Positions 1 through 6,361 are shown, counted from the first letter of the stretch. The stretch is DNA of 7,028 bases from an uncultured Propionibacteriaceae bacterium (GCA_937988865.1 CALKHV010000188.1:1-7028), one strand, 5' to 3'. The notes: generated by a model from the letters alone, not told the origin. A program made the numbers and translations.

Positions 1-157
1 GGGCCCCGTCGGCCGGGGGTTTCCCTGCCCACGCAAGGAAACACCCCTCTCCGGGGGCGTCGGCAGGGGGTTTCCGTGCCCACGCAAGGAAACACCCCTC
101 CCCGGGCCCCGTCGGCAGGGGGGTTTCCCTGACCGCGCAAGGAAACTCCCCCCTGGC
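1..157. repeat. Three tandem REP-like hairpin units (~51-52 bp period)
   Basis: The hexamer GTCGGC recurs at 8, 59 and 111 and begins three closely similar units. Each unit carries an imperfect hairpin, at about 15-47, 65-99 and 117-154. In units 1 and 2 a G-run plus TTTCC pairs with GGAAAC-A-CCCC, leaving one bulged base on the right arm. After a one-base mismatch, an inner TGC pairs with GCA around a CCAC loop. Unit 3 differs: its G and C runs are longer (six each), the bulge is T, and the inner part is TGACCGCGCA. The linkers (CCGGGGGC, CCCGGGCCCC) are also GC palindromic. No T-tract follows, and I see no gene here. The array may continue beyond the window edge. REP/BIME-like element, stacked terminator of an upstream gene, or protein-binding array are all possible. 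The repeats are seen directly; the function is unknown. Confidence 0.85.
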
Positions 158-168
158 CCGCCCCCAAG

Positions 169-187
169 CTTCGGCCGTGAGCACAAT
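169..187 (+). promoter_or_regulatory. Weak promoter candidate for the cellobiose phosphorylase gene
   Basis: CACAAT at 182-187 matches four of six bases of the TATAAT -10 consensus and would place the start of transcription near 194, giving a leader of about 42 nt. No convincing -35 hexamer lies 16-18 bp upstream. A CTTCGG at 169-174 is placed much as in front of the next transcription unit (2776-2795), so the pair may be a shared motif. A short inverted repeat GCCGG/CCGGC (194-198, 208-212) falls in the presumed leader and could be an operator or leader hairpin. This is inference from motif and position only. Confidence 0.3.
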
Positions 188-222
188 GGGAAGGCCGGGC
201 CACGCGTCCGGCTCTCAACGAC

Positions 223-228
223 GAGAGG
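223..228 (+). promoter_or_regulatory. Ribosome-binding site of cellobiose phosphorylase
   Basis: GAGAGG lies 7 nt before the ATG at 236, a normal Shine-Dalgarno spacing. It supports this start, which also matches the N-terminus of known cellobiose phosphorylases. It is one of only two clear Shine-Dalgarno sites in the window. Confidence 0.7.
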
Positions 229-235
229 CACTCCC

Positions 236-2713
236 ATGCAGTTCGGGCACTTCGACGACGACGCGCGCGAATACGTGATCACCACCCCGCACACGCCGTA
301 CCCGTGGATCAACTACCTCGGCAACGAGCAGTTCTTCTCCCTGCTCTCGCACCTGGGCGGCGGCTACTCCTTCTACCGGGACGCACGCATGCGTCGCCTC
401 ACCCGCTACCGCTACAACAACGTCCCCACGGACGCCGGCGGACGTTACCTCTACGTCAACGACGACGGCGACGTCTGGACGCCCACCTGGATGCCCGTCA
501 AGGCCGACCTCGACCACTTCGAAGCCCGCCACGGCCTCGGGTACAGCACCATCACGGGCCGACGGAACGGTCTCACGGTCTCGACGACCTACCTCGTCCC
601 GCTCGGTGAGAACGCCGAGGTCCAGCGCGTCACCGTCACCAACACGAGCCCGGACGCCAAGCACGTCACCCTCTTCTCGTTCGTCGAGTTCGCCCTCTGG
701 AACGCGCAGGACGACCAGACGAACTACCAGCGCAACCTCTCCATCGGCGAGGTCGAGGTCGAGCCCGCGACACCGTCCGGCGGGTCGGCGATCTACCACC
801 GCACCGAGTACCGCGAACGCCGCAACCACTACGCCGTCTTCGCCGTCAACGAGCCCGCCGCCGGCTTCGACACCGATCGCGAGACCTTCCTCGGCGGGCC
901 CTACGCGTCCTTCTCCGAGGCCGCCGTTCCGACGCGGGGTGAGTCGGCGAACTCCGTCGCGTCCGGGTGGTACCCGATCGGATCGCACTCGGTCGTGCTC
1001 GACCTCGCCCCGGGCGAGAGTCGCGACCTCGTCTACGTGCTCGGGTACCTCGAGAACGACGAGGACGCCAAGTGGGCCGACGACGCGCACCAGGTCATCA
1101 ACAAGGAAGCTGCGCATGCGCTGCTCGCCCGCTTCGCCACCCCCACCCAGGTGGACGCCGCCCTCGCCGCCCTGCGCGACTACTGGACGTCGCTCCTGGC
1201 CATCTACTCGGTCACCTCGACCGACGACAAGCTCGACCGGATGGTCAACATCTGGAACCCGTACCAGTGCATGGTGACCTTCAACATGTCGAGGTCGGCG
1301 TCCTATTTCGAGACCGGCATCGGACGCGGCATGGGCTTCCGCGACTCCAACCAGGACCTGCTGGGCTTCGTCCACCTCGTGCCCGGGCGGGCCCGCGAGC
1401 GGATCATCGACATCGCGTCCACGCAGTTCGCCGACGGCAGCGCCTACCACCAGTACCAGCCGCTCACGAAGCGCGGGAACAACGACGTCGGCTCGGGCTT
1501 CAACGACGACCCGCTGTGGCTGATCGCCGGCGTCGCGGCCTACATCAAGGAGACCGGCGACGACGCCATCCTCGACGAACCGGTACCGTTCGACAACGCC
1601 CCGGGCACCGAAATCTCCTTGTGGGAGCACCTCGTCCGCTCGTTCGAGTTCACCGTCACCCATCGCGGCCCGCACGGCCTCCCCCTCATCGGACGCGCCG
1701 ACTGGAACGACTGCCTCAACCTCAACTGCTTCTCGCGCGAGCCCGGCGAGTCGTTCCAGACCACCGAGAACATGTCGGGCGGGGTCGCCGAGTCGACCTT
1801 CATCGCAGCCCAGTTCGTGCTCTACGGCACCGAGTTCGCGGCCCTCGCGTCGCGTCGCGGACTGCCCGACGTCGCGTCCGAAGCCCTGGACGCGGTCGCC
1901 ACGATGCGCGCCGCACTCCTCGAGCACGGCTGGGACGGTGACTGGTTCCTGCGCGCCTACGACTTCCACGGCAATCCCGTGGGCACCCATGCCACCCCCG
2001 AAGGGAAGATCTGGATCGAGCCGCAGGGTTTCGCGGTCATGGCGGGCGTCGGCGTCGGGGACGGTCCTGACGATACGGACGCCCCGGCCGTCAAGGCCCT
2101 CGACTCGGTGAGCGAGATGCTCGGAACCCCGCACGGGCTCGTCCTGCAGTACCCCGCCTACACGACCTATCAGGTCGAACTCGGCGAGGTCTCGACCTAT
2201 CCGCCCGGTTACAAGGAGAACGGCGGTGTCTTCTGCCACAACAATCCGTGGGTGATCATCGCCGAGACCATCATCGGACGCGGTGACAAGGCCTTCGACT
2301 ACTACCGGCAGATCACCCCGGCCTACCGCGAGGCCATCAGCGACGTCCACAGGCTCGAGCCCTACGTCTACGCCCAGATGATCGCCGGCAAGCAGGCCGT
2401 CCGCGCGGGCGAGGCGAAGAACTCGTGGTTGACGGGCACTGCGGCGTGGAACTTCGTCGCGGTCTCGCAATTCCTGCTGGGTGTGCGTCCCGACTTCGAC
2501 GCCCTGGTTGTCGATCCCCAGATCGGGCCCGATGTCTCGACGTTCACCGTCACGCGTCACCTCCATGGAGCCACCTACGAGGTCAGCGTCCACAACGCGG
2601 GGACGCGCGGCGCCCGCGCGTCGCTGATCGTCGACGGCGTGGCGATCGAGGGCAATCGGGTGCCGTACGCACCGGCGGGCACCGTGGTGAGGATCGAGGC
2701 AACAGTCGCCTGA
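236..2713 (+). CDS. cbp: Cellobiose phosphorylase (GH94), complete
   Basis: This cytosolic enzyme would cleave cellobiose with inorganic phosphate into alpha-D-glucose 1-phosphate and D-glucose with inversion, saving one ATP compared with hydrolysis. The 825-residue product is nearly collinear with the Cellulomonas (Cellvibrio) gilvus enzyme (822 aa, compared from memory), starting MQFGHFDDDAREYVITTPHTP. All active-site positions I can map are kept (gilvus numbers in brackets): R166 (166), R353 (351), R364 (362), D370 (368), W490 (488), the general acid D492 (490) in DWNDC, E651 (649), K660 and E661 (658, 659), H668 (666), T733 and G734 (731, 732). The usual GH94 order, an N-terminal beta-sandwich, a helical linker, an (alpha/alpha)6 barrel and a C-terminal sheet domain, fits the length. 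There is no signal peptide. Intact Cys493 and the close match argue for cellobiose rather than chitobiose, cellobionate or laminaribiose, but specificity is inferred. The gene appears monocistronic, with a hairpin straight after its stop. Confidence 0.96.
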   Translation: MQFGHFDDDAREYVITTPHTPYPWINYLGNEQFFSLLSHLGGGYSFYRDARMRRLTRYRYNNVPTDAGGRYLYVNDDGDVWTPTWMPVKADLDHFEARHGLGYSTITGRRNGLTVSTTYLVPLGENAEVQRVTVTNTSPDAKHVTLFSFVEFALWNAQDDQTNYQRNLSIGEVEVEPATPSGGSAIYHRTEYRERRNHYAVFAVNEPAAGFDTDRETFLGGPYASFSEAAVPTRGESANSVASGWYPIGSHSVVLDLAPGESRDLVYVLGYLENDEDAKWADDAHQVINKEAAHALLARFATPTQVDAALAALRDYWTSLLAIYSVTSTDDKLDRMVNIWNPYQCMVTFNMSRSASYFETGIGRGMGFRDSNQDLLGFVHLVPGRARERIIDIASTQFADGSAYHQYQPLTKRGNNDVGSGFNDDPLWLIAGVAAYIKETGDDAILDEPVPFDNAPGTEISLWEHLVRSFEFTVTHRGPHGLPLIGRADWNDCLNLNCFSREPGESFQTTENMSGGVAESTFIAAQFVLYGTEFAALASRRGLPDVASEALDAVATMRAALLEHGWDGDWFLRAYDFHGNPVGTHATPEGKIWIEPQGFAVMAGVGVGDGPDDTDAPAVKALDSVSEMLGTPHGLVLQYPAYTTYQVELGEVSTYPPGYKENGGVFCHNNPWVIIAETIIGRGDKAFDYYRQITPAYREAISDVHRLEPYVYAQMIAGKQAVRAGEAKNSWLTGTAAWNFVAVSQFLLGVRPDFDALVVDPQIGPDVSTFTVTRHLHGATYEVSVHNAGTRGARASLIVDGVAIEGNRVPYAPAGTVVRIEATVA

Positions 2714-2714
2714 G

Positions 2715-2746
2715 CGGGGGAGCCGTGGTCGCTGCCGGCACCCCCG
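2715..2746 (+). terminator. GC-rich hairpin after cbp, probable terminator
   Basis: CGGGGG (2715-2720) pairs with CCCCCG (2741-2746). After one A-A mismatch, GCCG (2722-2725) pairs with CGGC (2736-2739) around a 10-nt loop. The stem begins 2 nt after the cbp stop. There is no T-tract, which is common for actinobacterial terminators. Its placement between two independent units supports a terminator or an mRNA 3'-end stabiliser. Confidence 0.65.
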
Positions 2747-2775
2747 AAGTCGAGACCAGGGTCCGATGGTGTGGC

Positions 2776-2795
2776 CTTCGGAGGGCGCGCACAAT
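2776..2795 (+). promoter_or_regulatory. Candidate promoter of the LolA-like/ABC operon (leaderless start)
   Basis: CACAAT at 2790-2795 is followed by 6 nt and then the ATG at 2802, so transcription would begin at or next to the A of the start codon. No Shine-Dalgarno stands at normal distance, which fits a leaderless mRNA. CTTCGG at 2776-2781 lies 8 nt upstream of CACAAT, similar to the arrangement before cbp (7 nt gap). No standard -35 hexamer is visible. Inferred from sequence only. Confidence 0.4.
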
Positions 2796-2801
2796 GGACG
2801 T

Positions 2802-3917
2802 ATGAGTGAGATGTCGAGCAAGATCCGCCTGCGCTGGGGCACCGCAATCGTCGCAGCTGTCGCACTGATCGGCGGAACCATCGCGGTCACCACCAACGCG
2901 GTCGCCGACACACCGCTCCCGACGCTGACGGCGCAGGAGTTGCTGACCAAGGTCGCCTCCGCCAAGGTCGACGGCATGTCGGGCACCGTGGAGCAGACCT
3001 CGAACCTCGGCCTTCCCGCCCTGCCCAACCTGGCCGGCATGGGCGGTGGGCAGGACCTGAGCTCCGCGCTGGCCCTGCTCACCGGGACGCACACCTTCCG
3101 CGTGTGGACGTCGGGCACCGACAAGGCCCGCCTCGCACTGGTCGACGGCACGACCGAGACCGACCTGATCGTCAACGGCACCTCGGTCTGGATGTGGTCG
3201 AGCGCTGACCAGAAGGCCGTCCACCGCGTCCTCGATGCGGACGCCAAGCCGTCCGCCACGCCGCTCCCCGCGGACGTCCCGCAGACCCCCGCCGCGATGG
3301 TGAAGGAAGTCCTCGCCAAGGTCGGCCCGACCACCGACGTCACCACGTCGGGCACCGGGACCGTCGCCGGACGCTCGGTCTACCAGCTCGTCATCACCCC
3401 GAAGGACGCAGCCACCCTGGTCAGGGACGTCCGGGTCTCGGTCGACTCCGAAACCTTCGTCCCGCTGGCAGTTTCGATCACGGGCACCTCACCCGATCCC
3501 GCGATCAGCGTCGCCTTCACCGACGTCAGCTTCGCCGTCCCGGACGCGTCCCTCTTCTCGTTCACCCCGCCCCCCGGCGCAAAGGTGACCGAGGCGACGA
3601 AGGACGCAACAGTCCCCGAGACCAAGCCGGTCGCCGCGAGCGAGCGTCCCAAGGTCGTCGGCGAGGGCTGGACGACGGTCGTCGTCGCCAAGCTGCCGAC
3701 CCAGACCGGTGACGTGACCGACGGCAAGACCACCGACCAGACCCCCGCGTCGGCCGGCCAGATCGGCATGCTCCTCAAGTCCCTCCCGACCGTCACGGGC
3801 GAGTGGGGCACGGGGCACCTCCTGAAGACCACCCTGCTCAACATCATCATCACCACCGACGGACGCGTGGCCGTCGGCTCGGTCGAGCTCCCGGTGCTCT
3901 ACCAGGCCCTGAGCTGA
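2802..3917 (+). CDS. Exported LolA/RseB-like protein, first gene of ABC exporter operon
   Basis: The 371-residue protein starts MSEMSSKIRLRW, followed by a hydrophobic stretch (about 14-31) and a signal peptidase I-type AVA-DT junction after residue 35. There is no lipobox cysteine, so it should be secreted or surface-associated, not a lipoprotein. Residues about 40-245 resemble the LolA/RseB-type sheet fold of actinobacterial DUF2092-like proteins, with the recognisable pieces VDGMSGTVEQTSNLGLP, NGTSVWMWSS and VAGRSVYQLVITP. A linker rich in Pro, Lys and Thr leads to a conserved C-terminal part (about 285-371) with GEGWTTVVVAK and TTDGRVAVGSVELPVLY. The family is known to sit before an ABC ATPase and permease in actinobacteria, as here, so it probably handles or presents the exported substrate; that role is inferred. 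An in-frame ATG at 2766 would add 12 residues before the signal peptide. I prefer 2802 because of the leaderless promoter spacing and signal-peptide shape. Confidence 0.85.
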   Translation: MSEMSSKIRLRWGTAIVAAVALIGGTIAVTTNAVADTPLPTLTAQELLTKVASAKVDGMSGTVEQTSNLGLPALPNLAGMGGGQDLSSALALLTGTHTFRVWTSGTDKARLALVDGTTETDLIVNGTSVWMWSSADQKAVHRVLDADAKPSATPLPADVPQTPAAMVKEVLAKVGPTTDVTTSGTGTVAGRSVYQLVITPKDAATLVRDVRVSVDSETFVPLAVSITGTSPDPAISVAFTDVSFAVPDASLFSFTPPPGAKVTEATKDATVPETKPVAASERPKVVGEGWTTVVVAKLPTQTGDVTDGKTTDQTPASAGQIGMLLKSLPTVTGEWGTGHLLKTTLLNIIITTDGRVAVGSVELPVLYQALS

Positions 3918-3919
3918 CG

Positions 3920-4894
3920 GTGACCGGCCCGGTCACCACGACCAGGCTGGACGCTGACCTCATCGACGACCTCGCCATCGCCTCGGCGGGGCTCACGAAG
4001 AGCTTCGGCGCCCAGTTGGTCGTGGACGCGATCGACCTCGCCGTCCCTCGCGGGGCCGTGTACGGCTTCATCGGACCCAACGGGTCGGGCAAGACCACGA
4101 CGATCCGGATGCTCCTGGGGTTGATCTCGAAGGACTCCGGCAGCTGCACCATGCTGGGTCGGGCGATGCCCCGGGCGTCCGATCTGGTGCTGCCCGACGT
4201 GGGCGTCCTCGTCGAGGGCCCGGCCTTCCACCCCTACCTCTCCGGACGCGCGAACCTCATTCGCCTCGACGCTGCCGACCGGTACGCCGACGCGCACAGC
4301 GCGAGGGCACGCGTGGACGCCGCGCTCGACCGCGTGGGCCTGCTCGCGGCGGCGCGCAAGCGGTATCGCGCCTACTCACTGGGCATGCGCCAGCGGTTGG
4401 CGATCGCCGGGGCCCTCCTGCAGCCCCGCGAATTGCTGGTGCTCGACGAGCCCACCAACGGCCTCGACCCCCAGGGGACGCGCGAGGTCCGCCACCTGAT
4501 CGGTGAGCTGGCGTCCGACGGTCACACCGTCTTCGTCTCGAGCCACCTGCTGAGCGAGGTGGAGCAGATGTGCAGTCATCTCGGCGTCATGCGGACGGGC
4601 GCGTTGGTCGCCCAGGGTCCGGTCGCAGAGATCGGACGCCTCGCCGCCCCCCGCGTCCACCTCTCGACCCCGGACGCCACCCTGGCCACCGAGGTGCTCG
4701 AGCGCGTGGGCGTGAGTGATGTGCTCGCGACGACCGACGGTGTGAGTGGCGCGGCGACCGACGTGGAGCCCGACCGGATCGTGGCCGAGTTGGTGGGCGC
4801 GGGCGTCCGGGTGAGGGGTTTCGCCGAGGTGAAGCCCACGCTGGAGGACCTGTTCGTCCAGCTGACGGGGGAGGGTTTCGATGTCAGCGGCTGA
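3920..4894 (+). CDS. ABC exporter ATP-binding protein (CcmA/BcrA-type)
   Basis: A 324-residue cytosolic ATPase that would energise the permease encoded next. Visible motifs: Walker A GPNGSGKTT (52-60), signature YSLGMRQRL (152-160, LSGGQ replaced by SLGMR as in many drug and bacitracin-type exporters), Walker B LLVLDEP (172-178), D-loop GLD (181-183) and H-loop SSH (207-209). The Q-loop glutamine appears to be replaced by E99 in VLVEGPAFHPYLSGRANL, a pattern seen in BcrA-like ATPases. About 110 residues after the H-loop form the C-terminal extension usual in this group. The GTG at 3920 is the only sensible start: it lies 2 nt after the LolA-like gene's stop, the preceding in-frame codons overlap that gene, and the next Met is inside the nucleotide-binding domain. 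Shine-Dalgarno signal is poor, so translation is probably coupled to the upstream gene. The substrate is unknown. Confidence 0.92.
   Translation: MTGPVTTTRLDADLIDDLAIASAGLTKSFGAQLVVDAIDLAVPRGAVYGFIGPNGSGKTTTIRMLLGLISKDSGSCTMLGRAMPRASDLVLPDVGVLVEGPAFHPYLSGRANLIRLDAADRYADAHSARARVDAALDRVGLLAAARKRYRAYSLGMRQRLAIAGALLQPRELLVLDEPTNGLDPQGTREVRHLIGELASDGHTVFVSSHLLSEVEQMCSHLGVMRTGALVAQGPVAEIGRLAAPRVHLSTPDATLATEVLERVGVSDVLATTDGVSGAATDVEPDRIVAELVGAGVRVRGFAEVKPTLEDLFVQLTGEGFDVSG
4867..4875 (+). promoter_or_regulatory. Strong ribosome-binding site of the ABC permease, inside the ATPase gene
   Basis: GGGGGAGGG contains GGAGG (4870-4874), 6 nt before the ATG at 4881. This is the strongest Shine-Dalgarno in the window. 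It lies within the last codons of the ATPase gene and fixes the permease start, giving a 14-nt gene overlap and translational coupling. Confidence 0.75.
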
Positions 4895-5738
4895 GGTGGC
4901 GAGAGTCCGGACCCCCCATCGCAGGGCCTGGTGGCGTCTGCTGCGCTCGGAACTTCGACTGATCTTCGGACGCCGACGCAACCAGATGGGCCTGCTCGTC
5001 CTGGCCGGGCTCGTCGTGGTGATGGCGGTCGCGATCAAGCTCTCCGACTCGAGCAATGGGACGGGCGGCGGCGACCCCCTGTCGTCGGTCACCTCGAACG
5101 GGCTCTTCCTCGCGTTCGGCGCCCTGGGCATCGAGATCACCCTGTTCCTGCCGCTCGCGATCGCGATGCTCGCCGGGGACGCCATCGCCGGCGAGGCGAA
5201 CATCGGCACCCTGCGGTACATCCTCACCGTCCCTGTGAATCGGACGCGGCTGCTGGCCGTGAAGGCGGCCTCGCTCGTCATCGGTGCGTTCACGGGGACG
5301 GCGCTGGTCGCGCTGACCGGGATCGTCGCCGGTGTGGGCCTCTTCGGGACGGGCCCGCTGACGACCATGTCGGGCAACCAGATCTCGCTCTGGGCGGCTC
5401 TCGGACGCCTGACCCTGGCCGTGGTCTATCTCGGCGTCGGCATGTCTGCACTGGCGATGCTGGGACTGTTCGTGTCGACGCTCACCGAGCAGCCGATCGC
5501 CGCCACCGTGGCGGTGATGACGCTGGCCATGGTGTTCTGGGTGCTCGACCAGGTGCCCCAACTCGACTGGTTGCACCCGTGGCTGCTGGTCGACCGTTGG
5601 CAGTCGTTCCTCGACCTGCTGCGCGACCCGATCTACACCGGACGCCTCTGGCCCGGGCTCGCCGTTGACCTCGCGTACGGAGTGGTGTTCTGGCTGGCGG
5701 CGTGGCTGAGGTTCCGGCGCAAGGACATCACCAGCTGA
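4881..5738 (+). CDS. ABC-2 type transporter permease
   Basis: The 285-residue integral membrane protein has about six hydrophobic segments (roughly 37-53, 74-98, 125-155, 172-200, 205-223, 258-277) and a basic N-terminal cytoplasmic part (RTPHRRAWWRLLRSELRLIFGRRR). Between segments 2 and 3 it has GEANIGTLRYILTVPVNRTR (104-123), the GE...GTLR...PV.R pattern typical of ABC-2 permeases, followed by a conserved LLAVK. Two copies, or a homodimer, should pair with the ATPase encoded just upstream. The start overlaps the ATPase gene by 14 nt, so production of both subunits is coupled. The substrate cannot be told; drug, peptide or lipid export and copper-related NosY-like roles are all possible in this family. 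Confidence 0.9.
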   Translation: MSAAEVARVRTPHRRAWWRLLRSELRLIFGRRRNQMGLLVLAGLVVVMAVAIKLSDSSNGTGGGDPLSSVTSNGLFLAFGALGIEITLFLPLAIAMLAGDAIAGEANIGTLRYILTVPVNRTRLLAVKAASLVIGAFTGTALVALTGIVAGVGLFGTGPLTTMSGNQISLWAALGRLTLAVVYLGVGMSALAMLGLFVSTLTEQPIAATVAVMTLAMVFWVLDQVPQLDWLHPWLLVDRWQSFLDLLRDPIYTGRLWPGLAVDLAYGVVFWLAAWLRFRRKDITS

Positions 5739-5766
5739 CCGCTCGTGGTCTCGCCGTCCGGGTCAG
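5735..5766. terminator. Weak inverted repeat across two convergent stop codons
   Basis: CTGACC (5735-5740) and GGTCAG (5761-5766) are exact reverse complements 20 nt apart. Each arm contains one of the facing TGA stop codons: 5736-5738 on + and 5763-5765 on -. The gap between the genes is only 24 nt. The stem is short, the loop long and there is no T-tract, so a bidirectional terminator is possible but weakly supported. Confidence 0.25.
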
Positions 5767-6269
5767 TGGACGAACGCCTTGAGCGCGATCAGCAGGACGC
5801 CGAGCAGGGCGGTGCTCAACCCGGCGAGCGCGCGGATCTCGAGGCGTTTCGTCCAGCGTGAGACGCCGATGAAACCCATCACGCCGAGGAGCAGGACGTC
5901 TGCCCAGAGGGCACCCCAGATCGCGTCGTGGTGGGTGACGAGGCCGACGACCCCGAAGAGCAGCACGAGGGCCGGGACGACGGCGACCAGCAGCAGACCC
6001 CAGGAGTGGTTGAGGGCGTAACGGAACGCCTGCGGCAGGTATTCGCGGGTGTGGGCGTCCTCGCCCTCACCGCCGGCCATGTGGGCGAGGGTCCCGGCGT
6101 AGACGTGGGCCGCCCACAGCACGAGGACGGTGGCGACGATCTTGACGAGCACCTCGCCGGCTGCGTCCGAGGTCTCGTTGACGATGACGATCAGGCCGGA
6201 CACCATGACGACCCCGTGCACGGCAGACTCGCTGACGAGGGTCTTCAACGAGAACGGGGAGGTGGCCAC
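5763..6269 (-). CDS. Unrecognised integral membrane protein, ~5 helices
   Basis: I do not recognise a family. From a GTG start at 6269 the product is 168 residues with hydrophobic segments near 13-30, 41-61, 90-112, 116-136 and 146-165. Between segments 2 and 3 lies a polar loop with an acidic patch and histidines (HMAGGEGEDAHTREYLP, 63-79). The helices carry few charges but several histidines (H19, H55, H63). The open frame extends upstream to an ATG at 6332, but that extension (MPGRLAAGGTASG) looks non-coding and would cover the divergent promoter region. CAGAAT 6 nt before the GTG fits a leaderless start. The gene converges on the ABC permease gene and diverges from the DUF4203-like gene. 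That it is a real gene is supported by the clean hydrophobic pattern and GC-ending codons; function is unknown. Confidence 0.75.
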   Translation of the reverse strand: MATSPFSLKTLVSESAVHGVVMVSGLIVIVNETSDAAGEVLVKIVATVLVLWAAHVYAGTLAHMAGGEGEDAHTREYLPQAFRYALNHSWGLLLVAVVPALVLLFGVVGLVTHHDAIWGALWADVLLLGVMGFIGVSRWTKRLEIRALAGLSTALLGVLLIALKAFVH

Positions 6270-6361
6270 GCGACCATTCTGCCCGGCCGGGACGCCCGAT
6301 GCTGTGCCCCCGGCTGCAAGACGCCCGGGCATTCGACGGAGTGACCGGTACCCTCGGCTGC
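6270..6361. promoter_or_regulatory. Divergent promoter region with palindrome and direct repeats
   Basis: These 92 bp separate two divergent starts. On the minus strand CAGAAT (6275-6280) ends 5 nt before the GTG whose first base is 6269. On the plus strand TACCCT (6349-6354) ends 7 nt before the ATG at 6362. Both spacings fit leaderless transcripts, and neither start has a Shine-Dalgarno. Also present are a perfect palindrome CCCGGCCGGG (6282-6291), a direct repeat CCCYCGGCTGCA at 6307-6318 and 6351-6362 (11 of 12 identical), and GACGCCCG at 6291-6298 and 6320-6327. The second CGGCTGC copy covers the presumed transcription start of the + gene. Regulatory meaning is inferred. Confidence 0.4.

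Noticed and set aside
1..123. G-quadruplex from the repeated G-runs
   Set aside because: Runs of five or six G are mostly separated by 30 or more bases and pair with nearby C-runs, so hairpins are the simpler explanation.
1..157. CRISPR array
   Set aside because: The repeating unit is continuous with near-identical copies and no variable spacers, only three units are present, and no cas gene is in the window.
223..236. Possible CelR/LacI-type operator resembling TGGGAGCGCTCCCA before cbp
   Set aside because: Only about 9 of 14 positions match and the left half is lost. The segment is explained by the Shine-Dalgarno and start codon.
606..1941. Long + strand open frames in other phases within cbp
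   Set aside because: Their products are dominated by Arg, Pro, Ser and Thr repeats typical of shifted high-GC codons, while the true frame matches cellobiose phosphorylase throughout.
215..3355. A 1046-codon open frame on the minus strand opposite cbp and the LolA-like gene
   Set aside because: It is antisense to two well-supported genes. Its product is low-complexity, rich in Arg, Gly, Val, Asp and Glu, with no domain, as expected when high-GC codons are read backwards.
4376..5576. Minus-strand open frames opposite the ABC ATPase and permease genes
   Set aside because: They are compositionally biased (His, Arg, Gln, Gly), span two genes with clear motifs on the other strand, and have no recognisable domains.
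5928..6344. A 138-codon + strand frame opposite the small membrane protein gene
   Set aside because: Its product is an Asp/Glu/Gly/His-rich low-complexity chain, the expected mirror of hydrophobic codons on the minus strand.
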